A stretch of 55,569 bases of DNA from Comamonadaceae bacterium (GTDB taxonomy: Bacteria; Pseudomonadota; Gammaproteobacteria; Burkholderiales; Burkholderiaceae_C). The notes beneath the pieces were generated by a model that saw only the letters and a list, made by a program, of their open reading frames with translations, was not told the DNA's origin and ran no database searches. A program made the translations under genes and the position numbers. Shown one piece after another: positions 11,301-20,266 of this stretch. Where the stretch lies: assembly GCA_947478725.1 (NCBI GenBank), contig CANJWZ010000029.1, positions 1 to 55,569 on the forward strand. Direction: 5' to 3'. Positions within the stretch are counted from its first letter, which is position 1, and each line of letters starts with the position of its first letter.

Positions 11301-12543
11301 GCGTGAACGCCACAAAGTGCCGTATGGTTCTATTCTGGCCGTCAAGGCTGACCAGACCATCAAGGCGGGTACGATTTTGGCGAACTGGGACCCACTGACC
11401 CGCCCGATCATCACCGAGTTTGCTGGCAAGGCGCAGTTCGAAAACGTCGAAGAAGGCGTGACCGTGGCCCGTCAGGTAGACGATGTGACCGGCTTGTCTA
11501 CCCTGGTGGTGATTGATCCGAAGCGCCGCGGCGCAACCAAGGTCATCCGCCCAGGCGTCAAGCTGATTGATGCCAACGGCAATGAAGTCAAGATCCCCGG
11601 CACCGATCACTCGGTGACGATTGGCTTTCAAATCGGCGCCCTGGTTCAGGTCCGTGACGGTCAGGATGTGGGCCCCGGCGAGGTGTTGGCCCGTATCCCG
11701 ATCGAAGGTCAAAAAACGCGTGACATCACCGGCGGTTTGCCGCGTGTGGCCGAGTTGTTTGAAGCCCGTACGCCGAAGGACAAAGGCACACTGGCCGAGA
11801 TGACCGGTACCGTGTCGTTCGGTAAGGAAACCAAAGGCAAGATCCGCCTGCAGATCACCGACCCAGAAGGAAAGGTCTGGGAAGACCTCGTGCCAAAAGA
11901 AAAGAACATTCTCGTGCACGAAGGCCAGGTCGTGAACAAGGGCGAGTCGATTGTTGACGGCCCAGCTGACCCGCAAGACATTCTGCGCCTCCTGGGCATG
12001 GAAGAGCTGGCCCGCTACATCGTCGACGAAGTGCAGGACGTTTACCGTCTGCAAGGCGTGAAGATCAACGACAAGCACATTGAAGTGATTGTTCGCCAGA
12101 TGCTGCGCCGTGTGGTGGTCGACAACGTGGGTGAGTCAGCCTACATCGCGGGCGAGCAAGTCGAGCGTTCAGCCCTGCTGGATGTCAACGATGCGCTGCG
12201 TGCAGAAGGCAAGATCCCAGCGACCTTTACCAACTTGTTGCTGGGTATCACCAAGGCATCCCTGTCGACCGACTCGTTTATTTCTGCGGCTTCATTCCAG
12301 GAAACCACCCGCGTGCTTACCGAGGCTGCCATCATGGGCAAGCGCGACGAGCTGCGTGGTCTGAAAGAAAACGTGATCGTGGGCCGTTTGATTCCTGCCG
12401 GTACCGGCATGGCCTACCACGAGGCGCGCAAAGCCAAGGATCTGATGGACGACGCCGAGCGCCGCGCCATTGCCGAGGCAGAAGCGGCTGAACTCGAAGC
12501 CCTGCCAGCAGCTCTTGACACAGAAAGCGCTGCCAGCAAGTAA
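8329..12543 (+). CDS. rpoC: DNA-directed RNA polymerase subunit beta'
   Basis: 1404 residues. This subunit carries the catalytic NADFDGDQM motif, whose three Asp residues hold the active Mg2+. The N-terminal zinc site reads [19 protein letters not shown], and a second cysteine cluster ([13 protein letters not shown]) lies in the C-terminal half. The trigger-loop region [16 protein letters not shown] is intact. An AAGGA motif precedes the ATG. The gene ends the rplJL-rpoBC unit and is followed by a strong terminator. Confidence 0.98.
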   Translation: MKSLLDLFKQFAPEEHFDAIKIGMASPEKIRSWSFGEVKKPETINYRTFKPERDGLFCAKIFGPIKDYECLCGKYKRLKHRGVICEKCGVEVTQTKVRRERMGHIDLAAPCAHIWFLKSLPSRLGLVLDMTLRDIERVLYFEAYVVTDPGMTPLKKFSIMSEDDYDAKVKEYGDEFTAKMGAEGVKDLLEGLDLDDEISKLRNDLTGSEIKIKKNAKRLKLMEAFKKSGIKPMWMVLDVLPVLPPDLRPLVPLDGGRFATSDLNDLYRRVINRNSRLRRLLELKAPEIIARNEKRMLQEAVDSLLDNGRRGKAMTGANKRALKSLADMIKGKSGRFRQNLLGKRVDYSGRSVITVGPTLKLHQCGLPKLMALELFKPFIFAQLESRGIATTIKAAKKEVESGTPVVWDILEEVIKEHPVMLNRAPTLHRLGIQAFEPILIEGKAIQLHPLVCSAFNADFDGDQMAVHVPLSVEAQMEARTLMLASNNILFPASGEPSIVPSQDVVLGLYYTTRDRTNGKGEGLVFSDTGEVRRAFDAGELDLNARISVRLTEYTKDKVTGEFVPSTKLWETTGGRALLSEILPKGLPFSNINKALKKKEISKLINVSFRKCGLKETVVFADKLLQSGFRLATRAGISICIEDMLVPKEKHGIIARAQKEVKEIEQQYVSGLVTSGERYNKVVDIWGKSGDDVSKVMMAQLSKEKVLDRHGKSVEQESFNSIYMMADSGARGSAAQIRQVAGMRGLMAKPDGSIIETPITANFREGLNVLEYFISTHGARKGLADTALKTANSGYLTRRLCDVVQDLVVTEDDCGTHEGSLMRAIVEGGEVIESLRDRVLGRTVSEDVLHPENRSVLAGRDTLLDEDMIEELEIAGVDEIKVRTALNCETRFGLCAKCYGRDLGRGGLINIGEAVGIIAAQSIGEPGTQLTMRTFHIGGAASRAAIASSVESKSNGVIGFNAPMRYVTNSKGELVVIARSGEIVITDEHGRERERHKVPYGSILAVKADQTIKAGTILANWDPLTRPIITEFAGKAQFENVEEGVTVARQVDDVTGLSTLVVIDPKRRGATKVIRPGVKLIDANGNEVKIPGTDHSVTIGFQIGALVQVRDGQDVGPGEVLARIPIEGQKTRDITGGLPRVAELFEARTPKDKGTLAEMTGTVSFGKETKGKIRLQITDPEGKVWEDLVPKEKNILVHEGQVVNKGESIVDGPADPQDILRLLGMEELARYIVDEVQDVYRLQGVKINDKHIEVIVRQMLRRVVVDNVGESAYIAGEQVERSALLDVNDALRAEGKIPATFTNLLLGITKASLSTDSFISAASFQETTRVLTEAAIMGKRDELRGLKENVIVGRLIPAGTGMAYHEARKAKDLMDDAERRAIAEAEAAELEALPAALDTESAASK

Positions 12544-12570
12544 CTGGCTGCACGATGCTGCTTGTACGGC

Positions 12571-12611
12571 AAGCCCCATGTCTTGGTCAACAAGGCGTGG
12601 GGCTTTTTTTA
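12571..12611 (+). terminator. Rho-independent terminator after rpoC
   Basis: AAGCCCCA (12571-12578) pairs with TGGGGCTT (12598-12605), with G-U/G-C continuation inside, and is followed by a run of seven T (12604-12610). It ends the large + strand transcription unit 28 bases after rpoC. Bases 12612-12716, between this terminator and the convergent regulator gene, hold nothing I recognise. Confidence 0.9.
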
Positions 12612-12716
12612 TCCAAATCGGTCTCTGATTTATCGCATTTTCAGGGTGAACAGGTCTTTCTTGTACGCACTCCCGTTCAGGCATGGGTATGGGCATGGGG
12701 TGACTTGCGCCTCAGA

Positions 12717-13580
12717 TTATTGCGCCACTGAAAACAAAACATCGCGTGGGTGTAAGGCTGAGTTGCAATGACTGCAAACCACGCTTGGCACAAAGGCTTG
12801 CCCACAGGCCTTGTGTGTCGGTGAAATCGACGATGGCTGATGAAAGTGATGTCTGCTGGCCCAGCTTGCAAGACACATGATGTAGCCAAACAGGTCACGA
12901 CTGGACGGTGTCAGGCGGTAAATTTTGCGCCTCGCATCGCCTGTATCAAGCTGGCAAATCAGCAGGCCTGCATCAACCATGCTCGACAGGCGGCGCGACA
13001 GGACGCTGCTGCCAATACCCAATACATGGCTTATTTGGTCAAAGTAGTGGCAGCCCAGCAGGGCGCTCGCCACGATGAGCAGTGACCAACGGTCTACCCG
13101 CAGGCCCAAGCCCATTTGAGTGTTTTCTTGCGGTGACAGCCGGACACTGCGCTGCCGCGGCGGCTGTGCAGCTTGCAGGGCGGTATTGACGCTCAGTGAA
13201 AAAACCAGATCACTCACGCCCACCGCGCCTCTACAAGCGCCGCACACCAGCTTGGGCACAAAGGCATGGCCGCAGCTGCGGTGCATCAGCTTTCGCGGCA
13301 AGGCCAACTGACGCGAGCCCCAGCGTCGCTCCCACGTCCACATCATCAGCACATGGCTGTACAGGCTCATACCCTTTTCACTCAAGTGGTAGCCCATGCG
13401 TGCGGGGCGTTCATGGTAGGCGCGCTGCACAAACAACCCCAAAGCCACCAGTTCCTTGAGTCGCTCAGCCAAGGTGTGGCGCGGAATACCCAAACGCGTC
13501 TGCCAGTCGTCAAAGCGCTGGACGCCAATGAAAGCGCCCAAAATCAACGCCACAGTCCAGCGGTCACCCAGTAGGTACAA
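12717..13580 (-). CDS. Tandem HxlR-type winged-helix regulator
   Basis: 287 residues from the TTG at 13580. The sequence is an internal duplication. Unit 1 (about 1-130) has LLGDRWTVALILGAF and a wing region; unit 2 (about 155-287) has RVDRWSLLIVASALLG. Each unit ends in the same cysteine pattern CGxxFVPxxVCxxC (C103, C113, C116 and C259, C269, C272), a possible small zinc knuckle. HxlR proteins are DNA-binding regulators, often of aromatic or aldehyde metabolism. The true start is uncertain: the frame is open and protein-like upstream (LDLTRDALATSTLSHG before the TTG) to a stop at 13671-13673, and offers only CTG (13622) or ATT (13655) as further starts. It is the last gene of the catabolic operon and probably regulates it. 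Confidence 0.85.
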   Translation of the reverse strand: MYLLGDRWTVALILGAFIGVQRFDDWQTRLGIPRHTLAERLKELVALGLFVQRAYHERPARMGYHLSEKGMSLYSHVLMMWTWERRWGSRQLALPRKLMHRSCGHAFVPKLVCGACRGAVGVSDLVFSLSVNTALQAAQPPRQRSVRLSPQENTQMGLGLRVDRWSLLIVASALLGCHYFDQISHVLGIGSSVLSRRLSSMVDAGLLICQLDTGDARRKIYRLTPSSRDLFGYIMCLASWASRHHFHQPSSISPTHKACGQAFVPSVVCSHCNSALHPRDVLFSVAQ

Positions 13581-13650
13581 ACCATGGCTGAGTGTGCTGG
13601 TGGCTAAGGCGTCTCGAGTCAGATCAAGTTCAGCCTGAGAAAGATGAAGC

Positions 13651-14826
13651 TTAATTTTTGACCAGTCCGGTCATGGGGGCCACTTGCTGCACCCATTTGC
13701 CACCTTTGATCTGGTCGATCGATGCAAATTCAGGCCCAACATGGTTACCCACGAAATTCTGTTTGGAATAGGTGGTGAAGTCCTGATGTACCACGCCTTG
13801 CGCTGCCTTTGAAAAACTTTCGGCAGTCAAACCCCGGCCCGCTGCCTGCACACTTTTGACGAACCAGTCGGTGTATGAATACGCATTGGCTGCATTTTCA
13901 TCCGGATCTGCATTGAACTTTTGCCTGTAATTAGCCATGAATTTCTTGGCATCCGCGTTGGCGGTATCCGCACCATGCAGTTGCCAGCCGCCAATACCGT
14001 ACAGCCCTTCAACAGCGTCTTTACCCAACAGCGCCACGACGCCGCTGCGACCTGGCAGGGTTGTCAGTACTTTAACTTCCTTCCAGCCGATTTTTTTAAC
14101 TTCAGCCATCACACCGACTGTCTCGCGCAAAATGGTTCCTGCCAGGATCACATCCACGTCCGCCGCTTTCATCTTGGCCACTTGCGATGAAAAATCGATG
14201 TCACCGGTCTTCCAGGCGGCTTCAGCCGCAACCGTTAAATTGGCTTGCTTGAGTGCGTTGTTCATGCCCGCGCGCACCAGGTCGCCAAACGGGCCTTCCT
14301 GATAAATCACACCTATCTTTTTGGCATTCCAGTTTTTGATGGCCCATGACAAACCGGTTGCCGTTGTGCTGTCGTAGTTTTGAACAGTGGTGAACAGCAA
14401 CGGGCTGTTGCCCGATATTTTTTGAATAATGCCAGATGCTGCCCACGGTGCGAACACCACCACGCCGGCATCGGTCGCGGCTTTTACCGTTGCGGCGTTG
14501 GTGCCTGAACCAAATGGGTTGAGGATGGCAAACACATCATCGCTTTTGATCAGTTTTTGCACCGCGCGCACGGCCAATTGGGGCTGACTGCCGTTGTCTT
14601 CAATGATCAGTTTAAATTTTCGACCGTTCACGCCACCAGCGCTATTGGCTTCGTCCAGCCGCATCTGCATGGCGTTGCGCAGCATGGGCATACCCGCAGC
14701 CACCGGGCCAGACAAGTCGATGTGACTACCCACCACAATTTCAGTATCAGTCACGCCGCCCGCATGGGCCAACGACAGCGCTGCGCCAGTTGTGACGGCG
14801 AGAAAGATGCGTTTGAAAAGCTTCAT
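13651..14826 (-). CDS. Branched-chain-type ABC transporter substrate-binding protein
   Basis: 391 residues with a signal peptide (KRIFLAVTTGAALSLAHA, cleaved near residue 22), so it is exported to the periplasm. The fold is that of LivK/periplasmic binding protein type I: TEIVVGSHIDLSGP at the N-terminus, then NGRKFKLIIEDNG and GVIYQEGPFGDLV. Such proteins bind amino acids, aromatic acids or amides; the ligand cannot be read from sequence. A good AGGAGA precedes the ATG. It lies in the same operon as livHMGF and probably feeds them. The clustering with aromatic-type catabolic genes suggests an aromatic or phenylpropanoid ligand (inference). Confidence 0.92.
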   Translation of the reverse strand: MKLFKRIFLAVTTGAALSLAHAGGVTDTEIVVGSHIDLSGPVAAGMPMLRNAMQMRLDEANSAGGVNGRKFKLIIEDNGSQPQLAVRAVQKLIKSDDVFAILNPFGSGTNAATVKAATDAGVVVFAPWAASGIIQKISGNSPLLFTTVQNYDSTTATGLSWAIKNWNAKKIGVIYQEGPFGDLVRAGMNNALKQANLTVAAEAAWKTGDIDFSSQVAKMKAADVDVILAGTILRETVGVMAEVKKIGWKEVKVLTTLPGRSGVVALLGKDAVEGLYGIGGWQLHGADTANADAKKFMANYRQKFNADPDENAANAYSYTDWFVKSVQAAGRGLTAESFSKAAQGVVHQDFTTYSKQNFVGNHVGPEFASIDQIKGGKWVQQVAPMTGLVKN

Positions 14827-14888
14827 GAATGTCTCCTAAAGTAAGTTAAGTTTTACAGATGACGAAAAAAATGACGAACGGATAATCT

Positions 14889-16718
14889 CTAGGTTTTGGC
14901 ATACATCGCATCGATAAGGCTGGCATATTTGGTGGCCACCACCTTGCGCTTGAGCTTCATGGTCGGCGTCAGCTCTTCGTCTTCCGCACCCAGCAGCTCG
15001 CTGATGATCCGAAACTCCTTCACCTGCTCGACACGCGCCAGTTGTACATTGGCGGCGGTGACTTGCTCCAAGATCAATTCAATGACTTCCGGCGTTCGGG
15101 TCAGGCTGGCAAAGTCGGTGTAAGGTACCTGCCTTTCCTGCGCAAAGCGCGCCACGTGCTCTTGGTCAATCATGATGAGTGCTGACACAAAGCGTCGACC
15201 ATCGCCCACCGCCACAGCATCGGTGATGTAGGGGCTGAACTTCAGCAAGTTTTCGATCTGGCTTGGTGAAATATTTTTGCCGCCGGAAGTAATCATGATG
15301 TCTTTGATGCGGCCTGTTATAGCAAGGTAGCCGTCACTGTCAAGCTCGCCGCAGTCGCCTGTACGCAGCCAGCCCTCGGCATCGATGGCTTCTTGCGTTT
15401 TCTCGGTGTCACGCCAGTAGCCCGCAAACACATTCGGGCCACGCACCATGACTTCGTCCTCAGCGCCAATTTTTATATCTGTCCCATCGCCCGCTTTGCC
15501 GGCCCAGCCCAGTTTGATGCCTCCCGCGGGTGTGGCGGTGCAAAAGCCACAGGTCTCAGTCATGCCGAAGGCTTCTCGCAGTTCAATGTCAATGCTTAAA
15601 AACCATTTGATCAAATCGGCCGGCACGGGTGCGGCGCCCGTCAGCGCAGTCCTGACGTTTTGAAGCCCTAAAAAAATCTTCAGGTTACGAAAGGCGCAAA
15701 AGCTTTGCAAGCGCTCAATTGCCGATGCCGCGTGCTGCGTTCCCGCAAGCCTTGCCGTGACCAGACTTTGGTTCGCCGCTAGCGCACGGCGATAGGTCCA
15801 GCGCGCCGGTGCAACTGCATCACGCATGAACAGGTCAATCTGGGAATACATTTTTTCCCAAAATCGGGGTGGCGCAAACAGCACATGGGGTGCGACTTCG
15901 CGCAGGTCATTAAAAACTGTGCCGGCATTCTCAGGAAAGTGCACGACCAGGCCAACTGCAAGCGGGTTAAAGCTGGAGGCCATACGTTCAGCGATATGAC
16001 ACAGTGGCAGAAATGACAGTGATCTGTCGCCAACTTCAGCGTTCAAATAGGAAGGCGCTTGTCCAAGCTGAAACACCACGTTGCGGTTCGACACCATTGC
16101 GCCTTTGGGCGGGCCAGTGGTCCCCGAGGTGTAAACCAGAAAAGCGGTGTCGTCGGGCTGGCCCAACGCAATATGTTGCTCGAACGCCTTGGCTTGTGTT
16201 TGCATCAGGGCTTCACCTTGCGCCAGCAGATCGTCAAAAAACATCACCCCCTGGTCATTCAACGCGCGGAGTCCTTCGCGTTCCATCACCACAATGCGCA
16301 GCAAATCCGGGCAGGTGTTGCGCACGCTGAGTGCTTTTTCAAGCTGCTCCTGATTTTCAACAAACAGCACGCGCGCAAGTGAATGCTGCAAAATAAAAGC
16401 CACCTGCTCAGGCGATGCCGTGGGGTAAATACCGTTGCCGACCATACCCATGCATTGCGCGCCCATATCGGCGTAAAGCCACTCAGGCCGGTTTTCCGCC
16501 AGAACGCAGACCACGTCGCCGCGCTGCAAGCCCATGGCTGCTAAAGCCAAGCCAACAGCGCGTGCATTGGCCAGGTAGCTCGCCCAGCTGGTGGTTTGCC
16601 ATAGCCCCCGGCGCTTGTGCCGCAGTGCGGGTTGTGTGGCCCACATGCCGCACCGCATCAAAAATACTTTTTGTGGCGTGTCGCAAGCCATGAAGAGCAT
16701 GTCGGGCATCTGCGTCAT
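14889..16718 (-). CDS. Long-chain fatty-acid/aryl CoA ligase (AMP-forming), ligase A
   Basis: 609 residues, the length of the FadD15/long-chain acyl-CoA synthetase group. It activates a carboxylic acid as acyl-AMP and then acyl-CoA. The P-loop is VYTSGTTGPPKGAMVSN, motif II is EAFGMTET, followed by GWLRTGDCGELDSDGYLAITGRIKD and the hinge ITSGGKNISP. The C-terminus has TPTMKLKRKVV with the catalytic Lys region. Such ligases often travel with Liv transporters in Burkholderiales. The start is 4 bases after livF, so it is cotranscribed. Confidence 0.9.
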   Translation of the reverse strand: MTQMPDMLFMACDTPQKVFLMRCGMWATQPALRHKRRGLWQTTSWASYLANARAVGLALAAMGLQRGDVVCVLAENRPEWLYADMGAQCMGMVGNGIYPTASPEQVAFILQHSLARVLFVENQEQLEKALSVRNTCPDLLRIVVMEREGLRALNDQGVMFFDDLLAQGEALMQTQAKAFEQHIALGQPDDTAFLVYTSGTTGPPKGAMVSNRNVVFQLGQAPSYLNAEVGDRSLSFLPLCHIAERMASSFNPLAVGLVVHFPENAGTVFNDLREVAPHVLFAPPRFWEKMYSQIDLFMRDAVAPARWTYRRALAANQSLVTARLAGTQHAASAIERLQSFCAFRNLKIFLGLQNVRTALTGAAPVPADLIKWFLSIDIELREAFGMTETCGFCTATPAGGIKLGWAGKAGDGTDIKIGAEDEVMVRGPNVFAGYWRDTEKTQEAIDAEGWLRTGDCGELDSDGYLAITGRIKDIMITSGGKNISPSQIENLLKFSPYITDAVAVGDGRRFVSALIMIDQEHVARFAQERQVPYTDFASLTRTPEVIELILEQVTAANVQLARVEQVKEFRIISELLGAEDEELTPTMKLKRKVVATKYASLIDAMYAKT

Positions 16719-16722
16719 GTTG

Positions 16723-17511
16723 TTATCGCCATGTTTTTCTCTGGCTCCAGCGTTTGGCGGTACCGCTCAGGCCATGTGTTTGGCTCAGGCCGAGATAGGC
16801 ATCACGCACATCGGTTTTTTGCGCCAAAGCAACGCAAGTATCTGCTGCGACCACCCGGCCCAGCTCCATGATGTAGCCGTCATCGGCGTGGGACAAGGCC
16901 ACCGCAGCGTTTTGCTCCACCACCAAAATGGCCGCACCCGTTTCATCACGAATGCGTTGCACAATGACAAAGATCTCTTTGGTCAGCAGCGGTGACAGGC
17001 CCAATGAGGGCTCGTCCAGCATCAGTAATTTGGGCTGGCCCATCACGGCACGGCCGATCGCCAGCATTTGCTGCTCACCGCCTGACAACAGGCCCGCATG
17101 CTGATGTTCTCGTTCTTTGAGGCGAGGAAACCATTGGTAAATACGGTCCAGGTCTTTTGCAACAGCATCCTTGTCGCTGCGCGCATAGGCACCCATGGAC
17201 AGGTTATCGACCACACTTAAAAACGGAAACACTTGCCTTCCCTCAGGCACCAGTTTTAGCCCCAGACGGCTGATGGCATCAGCATCGTGTCCTTGTATTT
17301 CCTGCTGTTTGAACAGCACCTGCCCCTTGAACGGATCGATCACTCCTGCCACCGTGTTGAGGAGCGTTGATTTGCCCGCGCCGTTGGCCCCCAACACCGC
17401 GACGATGCGTGCGTTGCTGACAACAATGTTGATGCCCGACATGGCCGCCACTGGCCCGTACCAGGTTTCGAGGTTGCGGACTTCCAGAAGTGGTGGGCGT
17501 GTGGCTTGCAT
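16723..17511 (-). CDS. livF: Branched-chain-type ABC transporter ATP-binding protein LivF
   Basis: 262 residues from ATG 17511. An alternative TTG at 17532, overlapping the livG stop as TTGA, would add seven residues. Walker A is GANGAGKST, the signature is LLSGGEQQMLAIGRA, and Walker B is LLMLDEP followed by SLGLSP. Together with LivG it powers the LivHM membrane pair at the inner face of the membrane. It lies in the five-gene transporter block of the catabolic operon. Confidence 0.93.
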   Translation of the reverse strand: MQATRPPLLEVRNLETWYGPVAAMSGINIVVSNARIVAVLGANGAGKSTLLNTVAGVIDPFKGQVLFKQQEIQGHDADAISRLGLKLVPEGRQVFPFLSVVDNLSMGAYARSDKDAVAKDLDRIYQWFPRLKEREHQHAGLLSGGEQQMLAIGRAVMGQPKLLMLDEPSLGLSPLLTKEIFVIVQRIRDETGAAILVVEQNAAVALSHADDGYIMELGRVVAADTCVALAQKTDVRDAYLGLSQTHGLSGTAKRWSQRKTWR

Positions 17512-17528
17512 GTGCTGACTGTGCCTGC

Positions 17529-18293
17529 TCAAGTGCCGAGGTATGCGCTGATGACCAAGGGATTGCCTTGCACCTCACGCGCCGTGCCGCTGGCCAGCAC
17601 CTTGCCCTGGGCCATGCAAATCACGCGGTCAGCAACACGGCTGACAAGCGACATGTCATGCTCCACCATCACCACGGTGATACCCAGGTCGGTGCGGATG
17701 TCGTCAATCCAGAAAGCCAGGTGTTTTGTTTCTTCCGGGTTCAGGCCCGAGGCGGGCTCGTCTAAAAAAAGCAGCTTGGGCTGGGTGGCCAGGGCACGAC
17801 CGAGCTCGACCACCTTTCGTACGCCATAGGGCAGGCTTGATACCAAACTGTTGCGCCATGCCGAGAGGTCTAAAAATTCAATCACTTCTTCAACGGCCGC
17901 GCGCGACGCTTCCTCAAGCGCTGTCACTGTTGGCGTGCGCAGCACTTGCTGCCACCATGCGCCCTGCGCAAAGCGGTGGCGACCGAGCAGCAGGTTGTCC
18001 ATCACGGTAGCAGCTTCAAACAGTTCAATGTTTTGGAAGGTGCGTGCAATGCCCAGCGCGGCCACTTCGTGGCGCTTGATGCGGGTCAACTCTTGATCGC
18101 CACACTTCAGGCTACCGCTACTGGGACTGAACACCCGCGTCACCACATTCAACACCGACGTTTTTCCTGCACCATTCGGCCCGATGATGGCCAGCACTTC
18201 ACCGGCATGGACATCAAAACTGAGGTCACTGATCGCCCGCACACCGCCGAACGACAGCGAGACGTCCCGTACCTCAAGCAAGCGGGTGTTCAT
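17529..18293 (-). CDS. livG: Branched-chain-type ABC transporter ATP-binding protein LivG
   Basis: 254 residues. Walker A IGPNGAGKTS, the Q-loop segment RTFQNIELF, the signature-like SSLPYGVRKVVELGRAL and Walker B LLFLDEPASGLNPEE are typical of LivG. The start overlaps the livM stop by four bases (ATGA), showing translational coupling. It is the partner ATPase of LivF. Confidence 0.94.
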   Translation of the reverse strand: MNTRLLEVRDVSLSFGGVRAISDLSFDVHAGEVLAIIGPNGAGKTSVLNVVTRVFSPSSGSLKCGDQELTRIKRHEVAALGIARTFQNIELFEAATVMDNLLLGRHRFAQGAWWQQVLRTPTVTALEEASRAAVEEVIEFLDLSAWRNSLVSSLPYGVRKVVELGRALATQPKLLFLDEPASGLNPEETKHLAFWIDDIRTDLGITVVMVEHDMSLVSRVADRVICMAQGKVLASGTAREVQGNPLVISAYLGT

Positions 18294-19366
18294 TTGTAAC
18301 GCTCCGACTTCATGTACCGCTTGCCGCGCCTGAAGGTGTCGCGCCGGTACAGCGGAAAGCTCTCCACCAGAGCGCGAAATTTCAGCCAGCGACCATTGAT
18401 GCCTGTCGGTTCAAACAACACAAACAGCGCCAGAATCAAACCAAAAATAAAGGTTTCCATTCCAAATTGCTTGGCGATCTGCTCGGGCAATAGCGGCTTG
18501 ATGCGCGAAATCAATGTGGGTAGCAGACTGATGAGTACCGCACCCAGTACCGCGCCACGCAAGCTGCCCAGCCCGCCAATGACGACCATCAGCACCAGTT
18601 CCATCGACAGTACCAGCGTGAAGGCATCGGGTGTCAAGTATTTGGTATGGTGTGCCAGCAGCGCACCTGCCAGTCCGGTGACTCCGGCAGACAGCGCAAA
18701 CGCAATGACTTTGACGCGGCTAACGTGAATGCCCAGCGAATAAGCGGCAGCTTCAGAATCACGCACCCCCAAAAAGGCTCGCCCCAGCCCAGAGCGCAGC
18801 ACATTAAGCAGTGCCAATATGACCAGCACCAGTACGGCCAAGCATAAGAAATAAAACGCTTTGGGGCCACTCAGGGCCGCGCCAAAAATGGCGGGGTCAT
18901 TGACCGCCAGACCCGTAAAGCCACCTGTCACTGAGCCCCAATGACCAATCACATGCGTGACAATCACAGAAAAGGCCAGCGTCACCATGGCCAGGTAAAG
19001 GCCCGACACGCGAATTGCGGGCACACCGACGGCCACCCCAAACGCAGCGCACAGCAAGCCTGACAAGGGCAGGGACAGCAATAGCGGCACGCCTTTGGAA
19101 AGCATCCAGGCGTGGGCATAAGCGCCAACCGCCACAAACGCTGCATGGCCCAGCGACACCTGTCCGGTGTAGCCGGTCAGCACCATGAGGCCAAGGCTGG
19201 CAATGCACAAAATAAAAACGTAGCTCAGCTCCGCCATCAAAAATTTGGACGCCACCCAAGGCAAGGCGACCAACACCATCAGCAGCAAGCCATAGGCAAT
19301 ACGCTGGTCGGTGTGACGCAGCAATTTAAAGCTGTCGCTGTAGCGGGTGTTGTAGTCAAATTTCAT
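18290..19366 (-). CDS. livM: Branched-chain-type ABC transporter permease LivM
   Basis: 358 residues with about ten hydrophobic segments. The LivM-type motif LMVLTGYTGQVSLGHAAFVAVGAYA is visible near the N-terminus, and the EAA-like loop GVRDSEAAAYSLGIHVSRVK contacts the ATPases. The C-terminus FEPTGINGRWLKFRALVESFPLYRRDTFRR is typical of LivM proteins linked to acyl-CoA ligases. It lies 9 bases after livH. Confidence 0.93.
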   Translation of the reverse strand: MKFDYNTRYSDSFKLLRHTDQRIAYGLLLMVLVALPWVASKFLMAELSYVFILCIASLGLMVLTGYTGQVSLGHAAFVAVGAYAHAWMLSKGVPLLLSLPLSGLLCAAFGVAVGVPAIRVSGLYLAMVTLAFSVIVTHVIGHWGSVTGGFTGLAVNDPAIFGAALSGPKAFYFLCLAVLVLVILALLNVLRSGLGRAFLGVRDSEAAAYSLGIHVSRVKVIAFALSAGVTGLAGALLAHHTKYLTPDAFTLVLSMELVLMVVIGGLGSLRGAVLGAVLISLLPTLISRIKPLLPEQIAKQFGMETFIFGLILALFVLFEPTGINGRWLKFRALVESFPLYRRDTFRRGKRYMKSERYK

Positions 19367-19375
19367 CGTGATGCG

Positions 19376-20257
19376 TCAAACCCGCTTGCCGTGCGCTTCA
19401 CCCAATAAGCCTTGTGGCCGCACGATCAACACCGCAATCAGCACCACATAAGCCACCACGTCTTTTGAGCCGTCAGGCAAATAAACCCCGGCGTATTGCT
19501 CAATCAGGCCGATCAACAATCCACCCACAATCGCGCCTGCAATGCTGCCAAAGCCGCCCAGCACGAGCGCAGCCAGCGCCTTGAGCACGACAAACCACAG
19601 CGTCACATCCACCAGCGTGATGGGTGCCAACAGGACACCGCCCGCCGCTGCGGTAGCACCTGCCAGCGCCCACACCAGGGAGTTGACTTGTTTGACGCGT
19701 ACACCATTGAGGTACGCCGCCAGTTGGTTTTGTGATGCCGCCTGCATGGCCATGCCCAGCTTGGTGCTTTTAAAAAATAACAGCAAAGCGGCAGTCACAC
19801 CCAAAGCGGTACCCACAATGACCAACTGCAAATTGGCAATCGCGACGCCGCCGAACGTGGTGGTCTGTCCAACCCAGGGCGTGGCGTAGCTGCGCGACTC
19901 GGGCCCAAAGCCCATGCTGATCGCGCCGCGCAGCATGAATGCCAGCGCAATCGTCAGCATGACACCGGCAAACTGCGGCTGGCCCGCAATTTGCCGAATC
20001 ACCACCGCATCAATACCGTAAGCCAGCACTGCGCTGATGATCACGGTGCACAAAAATGCCAGCCAAAATGGGAAACCCGCCACCGCTATCAAACCCCAGG
20101 CTATAAAAGCCGATAGCGCCAGCAGATCACCTTGGGCGAAGTTGAGGACTTCAGTGGCCTTGTAGGTCAACACCAAACCCAGTGCGACCAACGCATAAAT
20201 CGCGCCCACGGCAATGCCATTGACAGTCAGTTGGGTAAAGACTTGCCAGCTTGTCAT
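19376..20257 (-). CDS. livH: Branched-chain-type ABC transporter permease LivH
   Basis: 293 residues with about eight membrane segments. It has the LivH N-terminus QLTVNGIAVGAIYALVALGL and VLTYKATEVLNFAQGDLL, the EAA loop AMQAASQNQLAAYLNGV, and the C-terminal RPQGLLGEAHGKRV. It pairs with LivM to form the channel. The start lies 9 bases after the thiolase gene. Confidence 0.94.
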   Translation of the reverse strand: MTSWQVFTQLTVNGIAVGAIYALVALGLVLTYKATEVLNFAQGDLLALSAFIAWGLIAVAGFPFWLAFLCTVIISAVLAYGIDAVVIRQIAGQPQFAGVMLTIALAFMLRGAISMGFGPESRSYATPWVGQTTTFGGVAIANLQLVIVGTALGVTAALLLFFKSTKLGMAMQAASQNQLAAYLNGVRVKQVNSLVWALAGATAAAGGVLLAPITLVDVTLWFVVLKALAALVLGGFGSIAGAIVGGLLIGLIEQYAGVYLPDGSKDVVAYVVLIAVLIVRPQGLLGEAHGKRV

Positions 20258-20266
20258 GCGTCTTTT

